A stretch of 51,449 nucleotides of DNA from Corynebacterium stercoris (GCF_024160105.1 NZ_JAMFTQ010000015.1:1-51449), one strand, 5' to 3'. Numbered from the stretch's first letter, positions 25,202 through 35,124 are shown. Numbers and translations are program-made. Notes: a model not told the origin generated them from the letters alone.

Positions 25202-25349
25202 GCTGACAGCTCCATTTTCATATGCAAGTTGGAGCTGTCAACGTCGTCGTGGACAGGCGTCGATTTGAAACCCGCAGGTCAGAGAGGTGACGCTGAGAGC
25301 TCCAATCGCTGACAGCTCCAACGATCGGCACACATTGGAGCTGTCAGCG
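25202..25349. repeat. Array of TGACAGCTCCAA motifs, copy 2 (DUF3073/purM junction)
   Basis: Five motifs: GCTGACAGCTCCA (25202-25214), TTGGAGCTGTCAACG (25229-25243), ACGCTGAGAGCTCCAA (25290-25305), CGCTGACAGCTCCAA (25307-25321) and TTGGAGCTGTCAGCG (25335-25349). The last two are perfect 15-bp arms around 13 nt. The GACAG and GAGAG variants match those of the array at 16369-16514. Confidence 0.92.
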
Positions 25350-25371
25350 CAAAGCAAGCACGCAAGCAGCG

Positions 25372-26448
25372 CTAGTACTGCGGGTGCGTGCCAGTGAGCA
25401 CGGCACGCGCGCCGCCGTCGGCCTCGCCGGCCGCGCGGACCTCGCCGAGCACCCAGCTGTCGATGTGGCGGGCGGCCAGGATGGCCAGCGCGCGGTCACG
25501 GTCGGCGGCGGAGACGATGGCCACCATGCCGACGCCCATGTTGAAGGTCTTCTCCATCTCCTCATCCGGCACCTGTCCGATGGATTTGATGGTGCGGAAG
25601 ATCTGGCCCGGCGTCCAGGTCGCGCGGTGCATCTCGGCGACGAGGCCTTCGGGGATCACGCGCTCCATGTTGCCGGCCAGGCCGCCGCCGGTGACGTGGC
25701 AGAAGGTGCGGACGTCGCACTCCGCGGCCAGCTCGAGGCAGTCGAGGGCGTAGATGCGGGTCGGCTCGAGGAGTTCCTCACCGAGGGTGCGGCCGAGCTC
25801 CTCAATGTGGCCGTCGAGCGGCAGGCCGGCGCGCTCGAGCAGCACGTGGCGGGCCAGCGAGTAGCCGTTGGAGTGCAGGCCGGAAGAGGCCATGCCAATG
25901 ATCACGTCGCCCTCGCGGACGCGGTGGGGGCCGAGCAGCTCGTCGGCCTCAACGACACCGACGGCGGTGGCGGAGACGTCGTACTCATCCGGGTCCATCA
26001 CGCCGGGGTGCTCGGCGGTCTCGCCGCCGAGCAGCGCGCAACCGGCCTGGACGCAACCCTCGGCGATGCCGGCGACGATCTCGGCGACCTTCTCCGGCAC
26101 GACCTTGCCGATGGCAATGTAGTCCTGCAGGAACAGCGGCTCGGCGCCGCAGACCACCAGGTCGTCGACGCACATGGCCACCAGGTCGATGCCGATGGTG
26201 TCGTGTTTATCCATCGCCTGGGCGACGGCGAGCTTGGTGCCTACGCCGTCGGAACCCGCAGCGAGCAGCGGCTCCTTGTACTTGCCCAGCGCGAAGAGGC
26301 CGGCGAAGCCGCCGAGGCCGCCGCGGACTTCGGGGCGGGTGGCGCGCTTGGCGTGCGGCGCGAACAGCTCGACGGCCTTGTCGCCGGCCTCGATGGAGAC
26401 ACCGGCGGCCTCGTAGGACACCGGGTTTCCGGCAGGGTTTTCACTCAT
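25372..26448 (-). CDS. purM: Phosphoribosylformylglycinamidine cyclo-ligase
   Basis: AIR synthase, fifth step of purine synthesis. 358 residues of the PurM ATP-grasp-like fold with VGTKLAVAQAMDKHDTIGIDLVAM at about 75, LLGGETAEHPGVM and GMASSGLHSNGYSL. It overlaps purF (ATGA), so translation is coupled. Confidence 0.97.
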   Translation of the reverse strand: MSENPAGNPVSYEAAGVSIEAGDKAVELFAPHAKRATRPEVRGGLGGFAGLFALGKYKEPLLAAGSDGVGTKLAVAQAMDKHDTIGIDLVAMCVDDLVVCGAEPLFLQDYIAIGKVVPEKVAEIVAGIAEGCVQAGCALLGGETAEHPGVMDPDEYDVSATAVGVVEADELLGPHRVREGDVIIGMASSGLHSNGYSLARHVLLERAGLPLDGHIEELGRTLGEELLEPTRIYALDCLELAAECDVRTFCHVTGGGLAGNMERVIPEGLVAEMHRATWTPGQIFRTIKSIGQVPDEEMEKTFNMGVGMVAIVSAADRDRALAILAARHIDSWVLGEVRAAGEADGGARAVLTGTHPQY

Positions 26449-27941
26449 GATTCACCTCTCTGGATGCGGCGGACAAGGTCGGCATTGGGGTTGCCCTCGG
26501 GCAGACCCAGCGGGTAGTGGCCGGTGAAGCACGCGGCGCACAGGTCGGTTGGGGCATGCTTGGAGGCCGCAACCATGTCGTCGATAGGCACGAAAGCGAG
26601 CGAATCCGCGCCGATCATTGTGCGGATGGATTCGGCGATCTCCGCGTCGGAGCCGCCGCGGCCGTGGTTGGCGATGAGCTCGCCGGGGCTGGCGAAGTCG
26701 ATGCCGTAGAAGCACGGCCACTTCACCGGCGGCGACGCGATGCGCACGTGCACCTCGCCCGCGCCGGCTTCGCGCAGCATGCGGATCAGTTTGCGCTGGG
26801 TGTTGCCGCGCACGATGGAATCGTCCACAACCACGAGCGACTTGCCCTCAATCACCTGGCGGACCGGGTTCAGCTTCAGGCGCAGGCCCAGCTGGCGCAG
26901 CGTATCCGACGGCTGGATGAACGTGCGGCCCACGTACGCGTTCTTCATCAGGCCCTGCTTGAACGGGATCCCGGACTCGGCCGCGTAGCCGATCGCCGCC
27001 GGCGTGCCGCTCTCCGGCACCGGCATCACCAGATCCGCGTCCACCGGGAGCACACGCGCTAACCGACGCCCGATATCAATCCTCGCCGAGTTCACCGTCT
27101 GCCCGTCGATCACCGAATCCGGACGCGCGACGTAGACGTACTCGAACACGCAGTGCGCGCGGGTCTCCTCGGCGAAACGTTCCGAGTGCACGCCCGACGC
27201 GTCCACCCAGATCATCTCGCCCGGGTCCACGTCGCGCACGAACGAGGCACCGACGATATCCAGCGCCGCCGTCTCCGAGGCGATCACCCAGCCGCCGTCG
27301 AGACGCCCGAGCGAAAGCGGGCGCACACCGTGCGGGTCGCGCGCGGCGAAGAGCGTGTGCCCGTCGGTGATCATGAAACAGAAGGCGCCTTTGATGCGTG
27401 GGAGGAGTTCCCGGCAGGCGTCGAGAAGCGTGCGCTCGTCCCGGATCAGATCCGCAAGCAGCGCGGACACAACGGCGGTGTCGGAGGAGGAGCCCTGCCC
27501 CTTCACGCCGGCGGCCGGGATGAGCTTCTTCGCAATCGCCTCCTGCTGCAACTCCATGTAGTTGATCAGGTTGCCGTTGTGGGCCAGCGCCACGTCCGTG
27601 CCGTTCGGCGACGTGCGGAACATCGGCTGCACGTTCTCCCACGAATTGCCGCCGGCCGTGGAGTAGCGCGTGTGGCCGATCGCCACATCACCCTGCAGCG
27701 CGTCGAGCACCGACTCATCAAACACTTGGCTGACCAGGCCGGTGTCTTTGAACACCACGATATTTTCGTGATCGCCCACCGCAATGCCCGCGCCTTCCTG
27801 GCCGCGGTGCTGCAGGGCGAAAAGACCGAAATAGGTCAGCTTGGACACGTCTTCCTGTGGAGCCCACACGCCGAACACGCCGCATTCCTCGCGGGGTTCA
27901 TCGGCACGCGTGGCATCGAAACCGGTCTGCACAGCCGTCAT
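26445..27941 (-). CDS. purF: Amidophosphoribosyltransferase
   Basis: First committed purine step: PRPP and glutamine to phosphoribosylamine. 498 residues: N-terminal Ntn glutaminase whose nucleophile is Cys20 after a 19-residue propeptide (EECGVFGVW), and C-terminal PRTase with VVVDDSIVRGNT. The start lies 1 nt after the stop of the SCP-like gene, so the three minus-strand genes SCP-like, purF and purM form one unit. Confidence 0.97.
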   Translation of the reverse strand: MTAVQTGFDATRADEPREECGVFGVWAPQEDVSKLTYFGLFALQHRGQEGAGIAVGDHENIVVFKDTGLVSQVFDESVLDALQGDVAIGHTRYSTAGGNSWENVQPMFRTSPNGTDVALAHNGNLINYMELQQEAIAKKLIPAAGVKGQGSSSDTAVVSALLADLIRDERTLLDACRELLPRIKGAFCFMITDGHTLFAARDPHGVRPLSLGRLDGGWVIASETAALDIVGASFVRDVDPGEMIWVDASGVHSERFAEETRAHCVFEYVYVARPDSVIDGQTVNSARIDIGRRLARVLPVDADLVMPVPESGTPAAIGYAAESGIPFKQGLMKNAYVGRTFIQPSDTLRQLGLRLKLNPVRQVIEGKSLVVVDDSIVRGNTQRKLIRMLREAGAGEVHVRIASPPVKWPCFYGIDFASPGELIANHGRGGSDAEIAESIRTMIGADSLAFVPIDDMVAASKHAPTDLCAACFTGHYPLGLPEGNPNADLVRRIQRGES

Positions 27942-27942
27942 C

Positions 27943-28320
27943 TTACAGCCTCACCACCGGCAGCCCGCGGGCAACCTCAGCCGCACGCGACCCCGACGCA
28001 TCCACCCTGCCCGCGGACAGCTCAGCCTCGAACGTGCTCACACCCGTCGCCAGCTTGAGCCACGTCTCCGGGTCCATCTCCACCACATTCGGCGGCGTGC
28101 CGCGCGTGTGCCGCGGCCCCTCCACGCACTGCACCGCCACAAACGGGGGCACACGCAGCTCCACCGCGTGCCCGGGGAGCTCCTCCGCAAGCGTCCGCGC
28201 TGTCGCCCGCACCGCCGCGGCCAGCTGGCTCCGACTTGGCTTGCCGACGTTCGATTGCAGCCACCCCGCAACCTCATCCACCGCACGCTTCGTTTCCGCG
28301 GGATCCAGCTTCTTTGCCAT
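27943..28320 (-). CDS. Sterol-carrier-like protein (Rv0807-type) upstream of purF
   Basis: A 125-residue protein resembling the sterol carrier family protein found next to purF in mycobacteria and corynebacteria (Rv0807 type). Typical segments are RVPPFVAVQCVEGPRHTRGTPPNVVEMDPETWLKLATG. Ligand and function are not established. The ATG at 28320 is used because the minus-strand TAATAT sits 7 nt upstream (leaderless). It overlaps promoters with the divergent thioesterase gene. Confidence 0.82.
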   Translation of the reverse strand: MAKKLDPAETKRAVDEVAGWLQSNVGKPSRSQLAAAVRATARTLAEELPGHAVELRVPPFVAVQCVEGPRHTRGTPPNVVEMDPETWLKLATGVSTFEAELSAGRVDASGSRAAEVARGLPVVRL

Positions 28321-28327
28321 GCGGCCC

Positions 28328-28337
28328 ATATTAGGGT
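28328..28337. promoter_or_regulatory. Overlapping divergent -10 elements, SCP-like / thioesterase
   Basis: ATATTAGGGT holds TAATAT on minus (28333 to 28328), 7 nt before the ATG at 28320, and TAGGGT on plus (28332-28337), 7 nt before the ATG at 28345. The hexamers share the central TA, the same geometry as at 21989-21998. Confidence 0.6.
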
Positions 28338-28344
28338 TATGCCC

Positions 28345-29352
28345 ATGCCGAACACGCCCGTCGCCGCAACGAAGTCCCCCTCCATCACGCTGCGCTTCAT
28401 GGCCGCGCCTAACGACGTCCTCTTCGCCGGCGCCCAAGGCGTTTCCGGCGGCCGCGTGCTGGAGTGGATTGATAAAGCCGCCTACGCGTGCGCCGCGCAA
28501 TGGTCCGGCACGTACTGCGTCACCGCGTACGTGGGCCACATCCACTTCACCCGGCCCATTCCCTCCGGGCACATCGTGGAGGTGCGCTCCCGCATCGCCA
28601 TGACCGGGCGCTCCTCAATGCACATCGTCAACGAGGTGTTGAGCGCCGACCCACGCCAGGGCGTGTTCACCCGCGCCTGCGACTGCCTGGTCATCTTCGT
28701 GGCCAAGGACGCTGTCACCGGCCGCCCCACTCCGGTGCCGGAGTTCGTGCCTTCCGACGACGAAGAGCGACGCGTCGCCGAAGCCGCACTCTCCCGCATC
28801 GACCTGCGCAAAGCCATCGAAGCCGAGATGAGCGAGCAGAGCTACACCGACGATTCCACCGCGCCCATTTTGGTGAACCGCTTCCTTGCGAAGCCGACGG
28901 ACGTGAACTGGGGCGGCAACGTCCACGGCGGCACCGCCATGGAGTGGATCGACGAGGCCGGCGTGGCCTGCACGATGGAGTGGACCGGCGAGCGCACCGT
29001 AGCCGTCTACGCCGGCGGTATCCGCTTCTACCAGCCGATTCACATCGGCGATTTGATTGAGGTTGAGGCGCGGTTGACCCGCACCGATTCCCGCTCGCTG
29101 CACACTTCCATTCACGTGCGCTCCGGCGATCCGCGCGGCGGGCGCGACAGCCTCACCGACGCGATCCACGCCTCCGTAACGTACATCGGCATCGATGTCG
29201 ACGGCAATCCCCTGCCCGCCCGCAAGTTCACCCCGGTGACTGAGGAAGACAAGCGGCTCTGGGAGCACACCCAGACCCTGAAAGATCTACGCGCCGAGTA
29301 CGAGCCGGTCCCGCTCGTCCGCGTCCCCGGTGCCGCCCAGCGCCGAGATTAG
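28345..29352 (+). CDS. Double-hotdog acyl-CoA thioesterase
   Basis: Hydrolyses acyl-CoA to free acid and CoA. 335 residues with two tandem hotdog domains: GGRVLEWIDKAAYACA near residue 33 and GGTAMEWIDEAGVACTMEW near residue 193, each with the Asp of the BACH/YciA-type active site. The substrate chain length cannot be read from sequence. The ATG at 28345 is preferred to the one at 28339 because the -10 TAGGGT is 7 nt upstream. Convergent with purL. Confidence 0.88.
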   Translation: MPNTPVAATKSPSITLRFMAAPNDVLFAGAQGVSGGRVLEWIDKAAYACAAQWSGTYCVTAYVGHIHFTRPIPSGHIVEVRSRIAMTGRSSMHIVNEVLSADPRQGVFTRACDCLVIFVAKDAVTGRPTPVPEFVPSDDEERRVAEAALSRIDLRKAIEAEMSEQSYTDDSTAPILVNRFLAKPTDVNWGGNVHGGTAMEWIDEAGVACTMEWTGERTVAVYAGGIRFYQPIHIGDLIEVEARLTRTDSRSLHTSIHVRSGDPRGGRDSLTDAIHASVTYIGIDVDGNPLPARKFTPVTEEDKRLWEHTQTLKDLRAEYEPVPLVRVPGAAQRRD

Positions 29353-29440
29353 TTCGCCGCCGGTGCGCGCGCGAGGTGCGGGTGCGCGCGCGAGGAGCTC
29401 GCTCCCTGTCTCGCCTCGGGGAGCGTGTTTCTTTTTTTGA

Positions 29441-29519
29441 AATGCGCCATACTTTGGATTTCCGTGACATATGTGCGCGCCGCACACATTGATCTCGGAA
29501 ATCACACAATTAGCGCATT
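29441..29519. repeat. 79-bp palindromic element, copy A (thioesterase/purL junction)
   Basis: Outer arms AATGCGC (29441-29447) and GCGCATT (29513-29519) are exact. Inner arms GATTTCCG (29457-29464) and CGGAAATC (29496-29503), and apical TGTGCG (29472-29477) and CGCACA (29481-29486), also pair. Same length and column-by-column alignable with copies B (44180-44258) and C (48377-48455). No T tract on either side. Confidence 0.88.
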
Positions 29520-29530
29520 AAGGAAAAGAC

Positions 29531-29568
29531 AAAGTCCTCCCCCGCTCGGCGGCGGGAAAGGACTTTTT
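29531..29568. terminator. Bidirectional terminator between the thioesterase gene and purL
   Basis: AAAGTCC (29531-29537) pairs with GGACTTT (29560-29566), with C-rich and G-rich inner arms, and is followed by TT; the minus side also ends in TTT. The rest of the gap to purL (29569-29635) has short GGCGCTTGGC-like repeats but no gene. Confidence 0.8.
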
Positions 29569-29635
29569 CGCATTGCGCGGGGCGCTTGGCGCAGGGCGCT
29601 TCGCGCAGGGCGCTCGGCGGGCTACGCGCAGCGAA

Positions 29636-31975
29636 CTACACTGCGGCGTTCGGCGCGGTTGCGTGGCCGAAGTGCTGCGGCAGGGTCGCTGCCCAGGCGC
29701 CGGCGAGCTCGGAGACTGGGATCTCGAAGCCCGCGGCGGCCTCGACGCCAGCGCCCGCGACGCGGATCACGCCGTCGTTGGTCGTCGTGCCGATCACGGT
29801 GGCCGGAACGCCGGCATCGGCGGCGCGCTGGACGGCAGCGTCGGCGCGGTCGCCGGTCACGGCGATGAGCACGCGGGACGCAGACTCAGAGAACAGCGCG
29901 GTGAACACGTCCTCGTTGACGCCGGAAAGATCCAGTTCAGCGCCCTTGTCGGAACCAAGCAGCATCTCGAAGACAGCCTGAGAGAGGCCGCCCTCGGAGA
30001 GGTCGTGAGCGGCGACGATGGCGCGAGCGCCAGCATCCGCGCCAGCATCCGCGCCTGCGGAGAGCAGGTACTCGGCGAGGCGCTCCTCGTTAGCCAGATC
30101 CACCTGCGGCGGCAGGCCGGCCAGGCCCTGACCGGAGATGTCCTGCCACACGGAACCGCCGAACTCGTCGCGGGTCTCTCCGAGCAACACGAGGGTGAGC
30201 GGCTCCTCCACAGCGGCCGGGATGGCGTGCGGCACGGCCTCGGCCACGTCCTCGATGACGCCGAGGACGCCGACAACAGGCGTCGGCAAGATTGGGGTCT
30301 CGCCGGTCTGGTTGTAGAAGGACACGTTGCCGCCGGAGACGGGGATGGTGAGTTCGAGTGCGCCGTCGGCAAGCCCGTGCACGGCCTCGCGGAACTGCCA
30401 CATCACGGCGGGGTTCTCCGGGGAGCCGAAGTTGAGGCAGTTGGTGACGGCGACGGGGCGTGCGCCGGTGACGGCAACGTTGCGGTACGCCTCCGCGAGC
30501 GCCAGGCGGGTGCCCATGTTCGGGTCGAGGTAGGTGTAGCGGCCGGAGGAGTCGGCGGAGACGGCGACGCCGCGGCGGGATTCCTCGTTGATGCGCAGCA
30601 CGCCGGAGTTGGCGTACTTGGCCTGGACGGTGTTGCCGCGCACGTAGCGGTCGTACTGCTCGGTGATGAAGTCGCGGGAGCACAGCGCCGGCGAGGCGAC
30701 CATGCGCAGCCAGGTGCCGCGCAGGTCGTCGGACTTCTCCACGCCGCCGTCGGCACCCGCGGACTGCACGTCGTCAAGCCAAGCCGGGCGCGCGAAGGGG
30801 CGCTCGTAGACGGGACCTTCGTCGATAGTCGAAGGCGGCGCGTCGAGGACCAGCTCGCCGTTGCGGTAGACGGCGAGGCGGTCGCGCTCGTCGGTGACCT
30901 CGCCGATCACGGCGGCGCCGACGTCCCACTTCGCGCAGATCTCCATGAAGCGGTCGACGTTCTCCGGCGCGACCACGGCGCACATGCGCTCCTGGGATTC
31001 GGACGCGAGGATCTCCGCCGCGGACATGTTCTCGGCGCGCAGCGGGACGGCGTCGAGGTCAACGCGCATGCCGCCGTCGCCGGCAGCAGCGAGCTCGGAG
31101 GTCGCGCAGGCGAGGCCGCCGCCGCCGAGGTCCTGGATGCCCACCACGACACCGGCGTGGTAGAGCTCGAGGCAGCACTCAATGAGCACCTTCTCGGCGA
31201 ACGGGTCGCCGACCTGCACGGCCGGCAGCTTGCGCTCCTCGCCCTCCTCGAAGGTGGCGGAGCCGAGCACGGACACGCCGCCGATGCCGTCGAGGCCCGT
31301 GCGGGAGCCGAAGAGGATCACCTTGTTGCCGGTACCGGAGGCGAACGCGAGGTGCAGGTCCTCGACCTTCAGCGTGCCCACGCACAGCGCGTTGACCAGC
31401 GGGTTACCCGCGTACGCCGGGTCGAAGACGGTCTCGCCACCGATGTTCGGCAGGCCCAGGCAGTTGCCGTAGCCGCCGATGCCGTGCACCACGCCCGGCA
31501 GGACGCGCTTGGTGTCGTCGGTGTCGATCGCGCCGAAGCGCAGCTGGTCCATCACGGCAATCGGGCGCGCGCCCATGGCCATGATGTCGCGCACAATGCC
31601 GCCGACGCCGGTGGCCGCGCCCTGGTACGGCTCGACGAACGACGGGTGGTTGTGGCTCTCCACGCGGAACGTCACGGCGTCGCCGCCGCCGATGTCCACC
31701 ACGCCGGCGTTCTCGCCGATGCCGGCGAGGAGCTTGGAGGCCATCTCCTCCGTCATCGTCTGTCCGAAGTAGCGCAGGTGCACCTTGGAGGACTTGTAGG
31801 AGCAGTGCTCGGACCACATCACGGAGTAGACGGTCAGCTCCGCGTCCGTCGGGCGGCGGCCCAGGATGTCCTTGATCTTCTGGTACTCGTCGTCCTTCAG
31901 GCCCAGCTCGGCGTACGGCTGCGCGAGGTCCGGGTTTGCAGTCGCCTTCTCGACGGTATCGTTCACCACAGTCAT
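29636..31975 (-). CDS. purL: Phosphoribosylformylglycinamidine synthase, subunit PurL
   Basis: Large ATP-dependent subunit of FGAM synthase, fourth purine step, working with PurS and PurQ. 779 residues of the small-PurL type, with [14 protein letters not shown] near 50 and [24 protein letters not shown] near 90. The ATG at 31975 (MTVVND) is chosen from the corynebacterial N-terminus; it lies 8 nt after the purQ stop. Near residue 720 an [12 protein letters not shown] insertion is coded by a 12-bp direct repeat. Confidence 0.96.
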   Translation of the reverse strand: MTVVNDTVEKATANPDLAQPYAELGLKDDEYQKIKDILGRRPTDAELTVYSVMWSEHCSYKSSKVHLRYFGQTMTEEMASKLLAGIGENAGVVDIGGGDAVTFRVESHNHPSFVEPYQGAATGVGGIVRDIMAMGARPIAVMDQLRFGAIDTDDTKRVLPGVVHGIGGYGNCLGLPNIGGETVFDPAYAGNPLVNALCVGTLKVEDLHLAFASGTGNKVILFGSRTGLDGIGGVSVLGSATFEEGEERKLPAVQVGDPFAEKVLIECCLELYHAGVVVGIQDLGGGGLACATSELAAAGDGGMRVDLDAVPLRAENMSAAEILASESQERMCAVVAPENVDRFMEICAKWDVGAAVIGEVTDERDRLAVYRNGELVLDAPPSTIDEGPVYERPFARPAWLDDVQSAGADGGVEKSDDLRGTWLRMVASPALCSRDFITEQYDRYVRGNTVQAKYANSGVLRINEESRRGVAVSADSSGRYTYLDPNMGTRLALAEAYRNVAVTGARPVAVTNCLNFGSPENPAVMWQFREAVHGLADGALELTIPVSGGNVSFYNQTGETPILPTPVVGVLGVIEDVAEAVPHAIPAAVEEPLTLVLLGETRDEFGGSVWQDISGQGLAGLPPQVDLANEERLAEYLLSAGADAGADAGARAIVAAHDLSEGGLSQAVFEMLLGSDKGAELDLSGVNEDVFTALFSESASRVLIAVTGDRADAAVQRAADAGVPATVIGTTTNDGVIRVAGAGVEAAAGFEIPVSELAGAWAATLPQHFGHATAPNAAV

Positions 31976-31983
31976 GGAATTGA

Positions 31984-32664
31984 TCACGCTCCGATCTTGG
32001 AAATCGCGTCGATCGCGGAATGGAACAGGCCCAGACCGTCCTCAGACGGGCCGGTGAGCAGCTCAATCGCGTGCTCCGGGTGCGGCATGAGGCCGACAAC
32101 GCGGCCGGTCTCGTTGGTCACGCCAGCGATGGCGTTGACGGAGCCGTTGAAGTTGTCGGTGTAACGGAACACCACGCGGCCTTCCTTCTCCAGCGCCTCG
32201 ACGGTCTCCGGGGTGGCCTGGAAACGACCCTCGCCGTGCTTGGCCGGGATGTAGATGTGCTGACCAGCGTCGAAACGCGAAGTCCAGGCCGTGTCAGCGT
32301 TGGCCACCTCGAGGAACGTGTCCACGCAGTGGAAGTTGAGGCCCTGGTTGCGGGTGAGTGCGCCCGGCAGCAGGCCGGCTTCGGTGAGGATTTGGAAGCC
32401 GTTGCAGATGCCCAGCACCGGCATGCCGCCCTTGGCAGCTTCGATCACGGCGCCCATCATCGGGGCCTGCGCCGCGATCGCGCCGGAGCGCAGGTAGTCG
32501 CCGTAGGAGAAGCCGCCGGGGACCACGACAGCGTCCACACCGTCGAGGTCCGAGTCCGCGTGCCACAGCTCGCGCGGGGTCGCGCCGGCGAGACGGACGG
32601 CACGCAGCGCGTCCACGTCATCCAGCGTGCCCGGGAACGTAATTACGCCGATGGTTGCGCTCAT
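31984..32664 (-). CDS. purQ: Phosphoribosylformylglycinamidine synthase, glutaminase PurQ
   Basis: Class I glutaminase subunit that supplies ammonia to PurL. 226 residues; nucleophile Cys87 in VLGICNGFQ and the His/Glu pair in PHPEHAIE near the C-terminus. The start overlaps the purS stop by 4 nt. Confidence 0.97.
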   Translation of the reverse strand: MSATIGVITFPGTLDDVDALRAVRLAGATPRELWHADSDLDGVDAVVVPGGFSYGDYLRSGAIAAQAPMMGAVIEAAKGGMPVLGICNGFQILTEAGLLPGALTRNQGLNFHCVDTFLEVANADTAWTSRFDAGQHIYIPAKHGEGRFQATPETVEALEKEGRVVFRYTDNFNGSVNAIAGVTNETGRVVGLMPHPEHAIELLTGPSEDGLGLFHSAIDAISKIGA

Positions 32665-32891
32665 CGCACAACCTCGAAATCCTCGATCACGGTGTTGGTG
32701 AGCAGCGTCTCAGCCATGCGGCGCAGGTCCTCGTCCGTGACGGAATCATCCACCTCGATCTCGAACCGCTTGCCCTGGCGCACATCCTGCACACCCTCGA
32801 TGCCGATCCGCCCCAGCGCGCGCTGCACCGCCTGGCCCTGCGGATCCAGAATTTCAGCCTTGGGCATGACATTAACCACGACTCGTGCCAT
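32661..32891 (-). CDS. purS: Phosphoribosylformylglycinamidine synthase, subunit PurS
   Basis: A 76-residue structural subunit bridging PurL and PurQ; typical [20 protein letters not shown] start and [18 protein letters not shown] 6 nt before the ATG. First gene of purSQL. Confidence 0.96.
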   Translation of the reverse strand: MARVVVNVMPKAEILDPQGQAVQRALGRIGIEGVQDVRQGKRFEIEVDDSVTDEDLRRMAETLLTNTVIEDFEVVR

Positions 32892-32935
32892 GAGAATCCT
32901 TCGTGTTTGAGAAGTAGAGGTGGAGGTCGACGTTC

Positions 32936-32941
32936 AGTATA
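32936..32941 (-). promoter_or_regulatory. purSQL promoter -10
   Basis: TATACT on the minus strand, 44 nt upstream of the purS ATG, so the operon has a short leader. No riboswitch or clear operator was recognised. The remainder of the 306-nt gap to 33197 carries the upstream region of the surface protein gene and a weak variant of the dispersed motif (GCTTTACGACG at about 33005). Confidence 0.55.
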
Positions 32942-33197
32942 TCGGACCGCGCAATTTGGGCGTGAGCTGCGGGTTTGGGGGTGACGGGTGCGGGCGAGGG
33001 CTTTGCTTTACGACGGTGGGGGTTGGGCATCGTCTTGAATGGCGAACGTGGTCGCCGGTGTGGACGCAGTAGCGAAGGTGAATCCAAAGTTAATTCTTGG
33101 AGAAGCCTGGCACCGCCGCAAGCTTTTGCACAGATTCGTGCCTACCTTGGCGGGTGCATCACCCTTCTTCCCATCTAGTTCCCGAGGTAGGTTTTAC

Positions 33198-35096
33198 ATG
33201 TCCATGAACTCGTTCCGTGCGCTAAGCACGACCTTTGTGATTGCCCTTGCGGCTGGCACTGTGGCGGTAGCTCCGTCAGCACAGGCCAAACCAGACGGCT
33301 CGGACCTTGTGATTCAGGAAATTCACGCTGGCGGCGGGCAATACGGCAGCAGCGAGGGCATTTTCTGGTCTACGTTCCAACACGACTACGTCGTGCTGTA
33401 CAATCCAACCGACCTGCCGATCAGCATTGATGGATGGTCACTTCGAGGCCAGCTGCCCTATCAGGATTACACCACACTCGAGGAAAACCTCATCCGCCTG
33501 GAAGGCACTATCGAGCCGAAGAGCAATTTCATCGTGCGAGCGGGCACCTATCGCTCCGGTAACTATGACAAGTCGAAGGTCTTCGATGATGGCTATGCCG
33601 ACCAAGAATACGACGGAAACAGGTTCGAATTGGATTACCGTGAAGGCCGGCTTATTGTAGCGGACCCGGAGGACAAAATCATTGACTCCGTGACTTGGGG
33701 CGCTACTCAGAGCCCCTTGAACAAGCTAATGGAGGGCACCCCTATCTCGGTAGGGAAAGATGTGCGCGCAAACCAGATTATGCGCCGCGCCGTCTTGGGT
33801 GATGACACTAATGACAACGCTAAAGATTTCGAGCTGCTTTCGGTAGACGCAAAAGATGCCGAACTGCCGGTTAAAATCCGCGGCGGTGTAGTGAACGGAA
33901 CCTATCCCCCCGCCGATGCATCCAAGTACACGCCTGGGGCTGCCGAGGACAAGAAAGTTCAGCAAGGTGACAGCCTGGAGCCGGAGGGTCTGATTGCAAA
34001 CGTCGATGAGCTCCCCAGCGGCACTACCTTTGAGTTTGAATCGACCCCAAGCACCTCTAATGTTGGCAATTTCGAAACGACTGTTGTGGTCACGTACCCA
34101 GACGGGACTAAAGACTTCGTGGAGGTTCCATACGAGGTAACTGAGAAGCCCGCCGATCAGACTGGTACCCCGGGTCCGCAAGGCGAGCAGGGTCCGCAAG
34201 GCGAGCAGGGTCCGCAAGGCGAGCAGGGTCCGCAAGGCGAGCAGGGTCCGCAAGGCGAGCAGGGTCCGCAAGGCGAGCAGGGTCCGCAAGGCGAGCGGGG
34301 TCCGCAAGGCGAGCAGGGCACCCGAGGCGAAAAGGGCGACAAGGGTGACACCGGTGCCAAGGGCGAGGATGGCGTTGGCGTAAAGGAGTTCACGGTTAAC
34401 GACGAAGGTGAACTCGTGGTCACCCTGACCAATGGCACCATTCAGAAACTGGGCAAGGTCAAAGGCACCGACGGTAAGGACGGAGCCCAGGGTCCGAAGG
34501 GCGACACCGGCGCTCCTGGCAAGGACGGTAAAGACGGCCGTAACGGCTCGAACGGCTCCGGTTCCCAGGGCCCTAAGGGTGACAAGGGCGACACCGGTGC
34601 CGCAGGCAAGGACGGCCGCGACGGCAAGGATGGTGTCGTCAACATCACCAAGCTGGAGTTCAACGGTAAGGACGAGCTTGTAGCTACATTCGCCGATGGC
34701 ACCACACAGAACTTCGGCAAGATCGCTCGAAGCAACAATTCCAAGGTCTCCAAGCTCACCGCCGAAGAGCAGGAGCGCTGCACCGCTGCAGCACTCGGCT
34801 GGGGCCTGCCGCTGCTCGCGCTCATCCCGATCGGCATCCTCGCCGGCACCGGTCTCGACATGGGCAACCAGATGTCCAGCCAGCTCGGCGACATCAACGC
34901 TGATATCCAGAAGCAGTTCAACGCGTTCGTCCCGGCGCTCGCACTGCCGATGGCAGCACTCGACGAGCAGCTCCGTGAATTCGGCACGAACTCGGCGCAG
35001 CTCCTCGGCGGCCTGGCGGCACTGGTCTACGGCATCAACGCCGCAGCCCACATCGCCACGGTGTGCACCCCGGGCGGCGGTTCTTCCTCCCGCTAG
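33198..35096 (+). CDS. Secreted collagen-like surface protein with lamin-tail and Rib-type domains
   Basis: A 632-residue exported protein. Order: signal peptide (1-30, cleavage after APSAQA); a lamin-tail-like beta domain (about 36-150, [16 protein letters not shown]... [19 protein letters not shown]); a Rib/YPDG-type module (about 257-320, [19 protein letters not shown]); Gly-X-Y collagen block 1 (326 to about 394) starting with eight GPQGEQ-type hexapeptides; a short beta module; collagen block 2 (about 423-479); a second copy of the beta module; and a C-terminal helical region with [17 protein letters not shown] and two cysteines. No LPXTG. ATG at 33198 with GAGGTAGG upstream. Codon use is less GC-rich than in the neighbours, suggesting acquisition. 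Likely adhesin; ligand unknown. Confidence 0.85.
   Translation: MSMNSFRALSTTFVIALAAGTVAVAPSAQAKPDGSDLVIQEIHAGGGQYGSSEGIFWSTFQHDYVVLYNPTDLPISIDGWSLRGQLPYQDYTTLEENLIRLEGTIEPKSNFIVRAGTYRSGNYDKSKVFDDGYADQEYDGNRFELDYREGRLIVADPEDKIIDSVTWGATQSPLNKLMEGTPISVGKDVRANQIMRRAVLGDDTNDNAKDFELLSVDAKDAELPVKIRGGVVNGTYPPADASKYTPGAAEDKKVQQGDSLEPEGLIANVDELPSGTTFEFESTPSTSNVGNFETTVVVTYPDGTKDFVEVPYEVTEKPADQTGTPGPQGEQGPQGEQGPQGEQGPQGEQGPQGEQGPQGEQGPQGERGPQGEQGTRGEKGDKGDTGAKGEDGVGVKEFTVNDEGELVVTLTNGTIQKLGKVKGTDGKDGAQGPKGDTGAPGKDGKDGRNGSNGSGSQGPKGDKGDTGAAGKDGRDGKDGVVNITKLEFNGKDELVATFADGTTQNFGKIARSNNSKVSKLTAEEQERCTAAALGWGLPLLALIPIGILAGTGLDMGNQMSSQLGDINADIQKQFNAFVPALALPMAALDEQLREFGTNSAQLLGGLAALVYGINAAAHIATVCTPGGGSSSR
34173..34316 (+). 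repeat. Eight in-frame 18-bp tandem repeats (collagen block 1)
   Basis: GGTCCGCAAGGCGAGCAG occurs eight times in direct tandem, identical except that unit 7 codes Arg instead of the last Gln. The array encodes GPQGEQ and can change in steps of six residues without a frameshift. Confidence 0.95.
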
Positions 35097-35124
35097 GTAG
35101 TAACCGAGCGTCGTGAAGCATGAG

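Noticed and set aside
29441..29519. 79-bp element as an intrinsic terminator
   Set aside because: No T tract follows on either strand in any copy, and copy A already has a normal terminator beside it.
32892..33197. Purine riboswitch before purSQL
   Set aside because: The leader from the -10 to purS is about 40 nt, too short for a known purine aptamer, and no conserved core was seen.
34173..34316. Tandem repeats as a CRISPR array
   Set aside because: Units are contiguous with no spacers and encode Gly-X-Y repeats in frame with a signal peptide-bearing protein.
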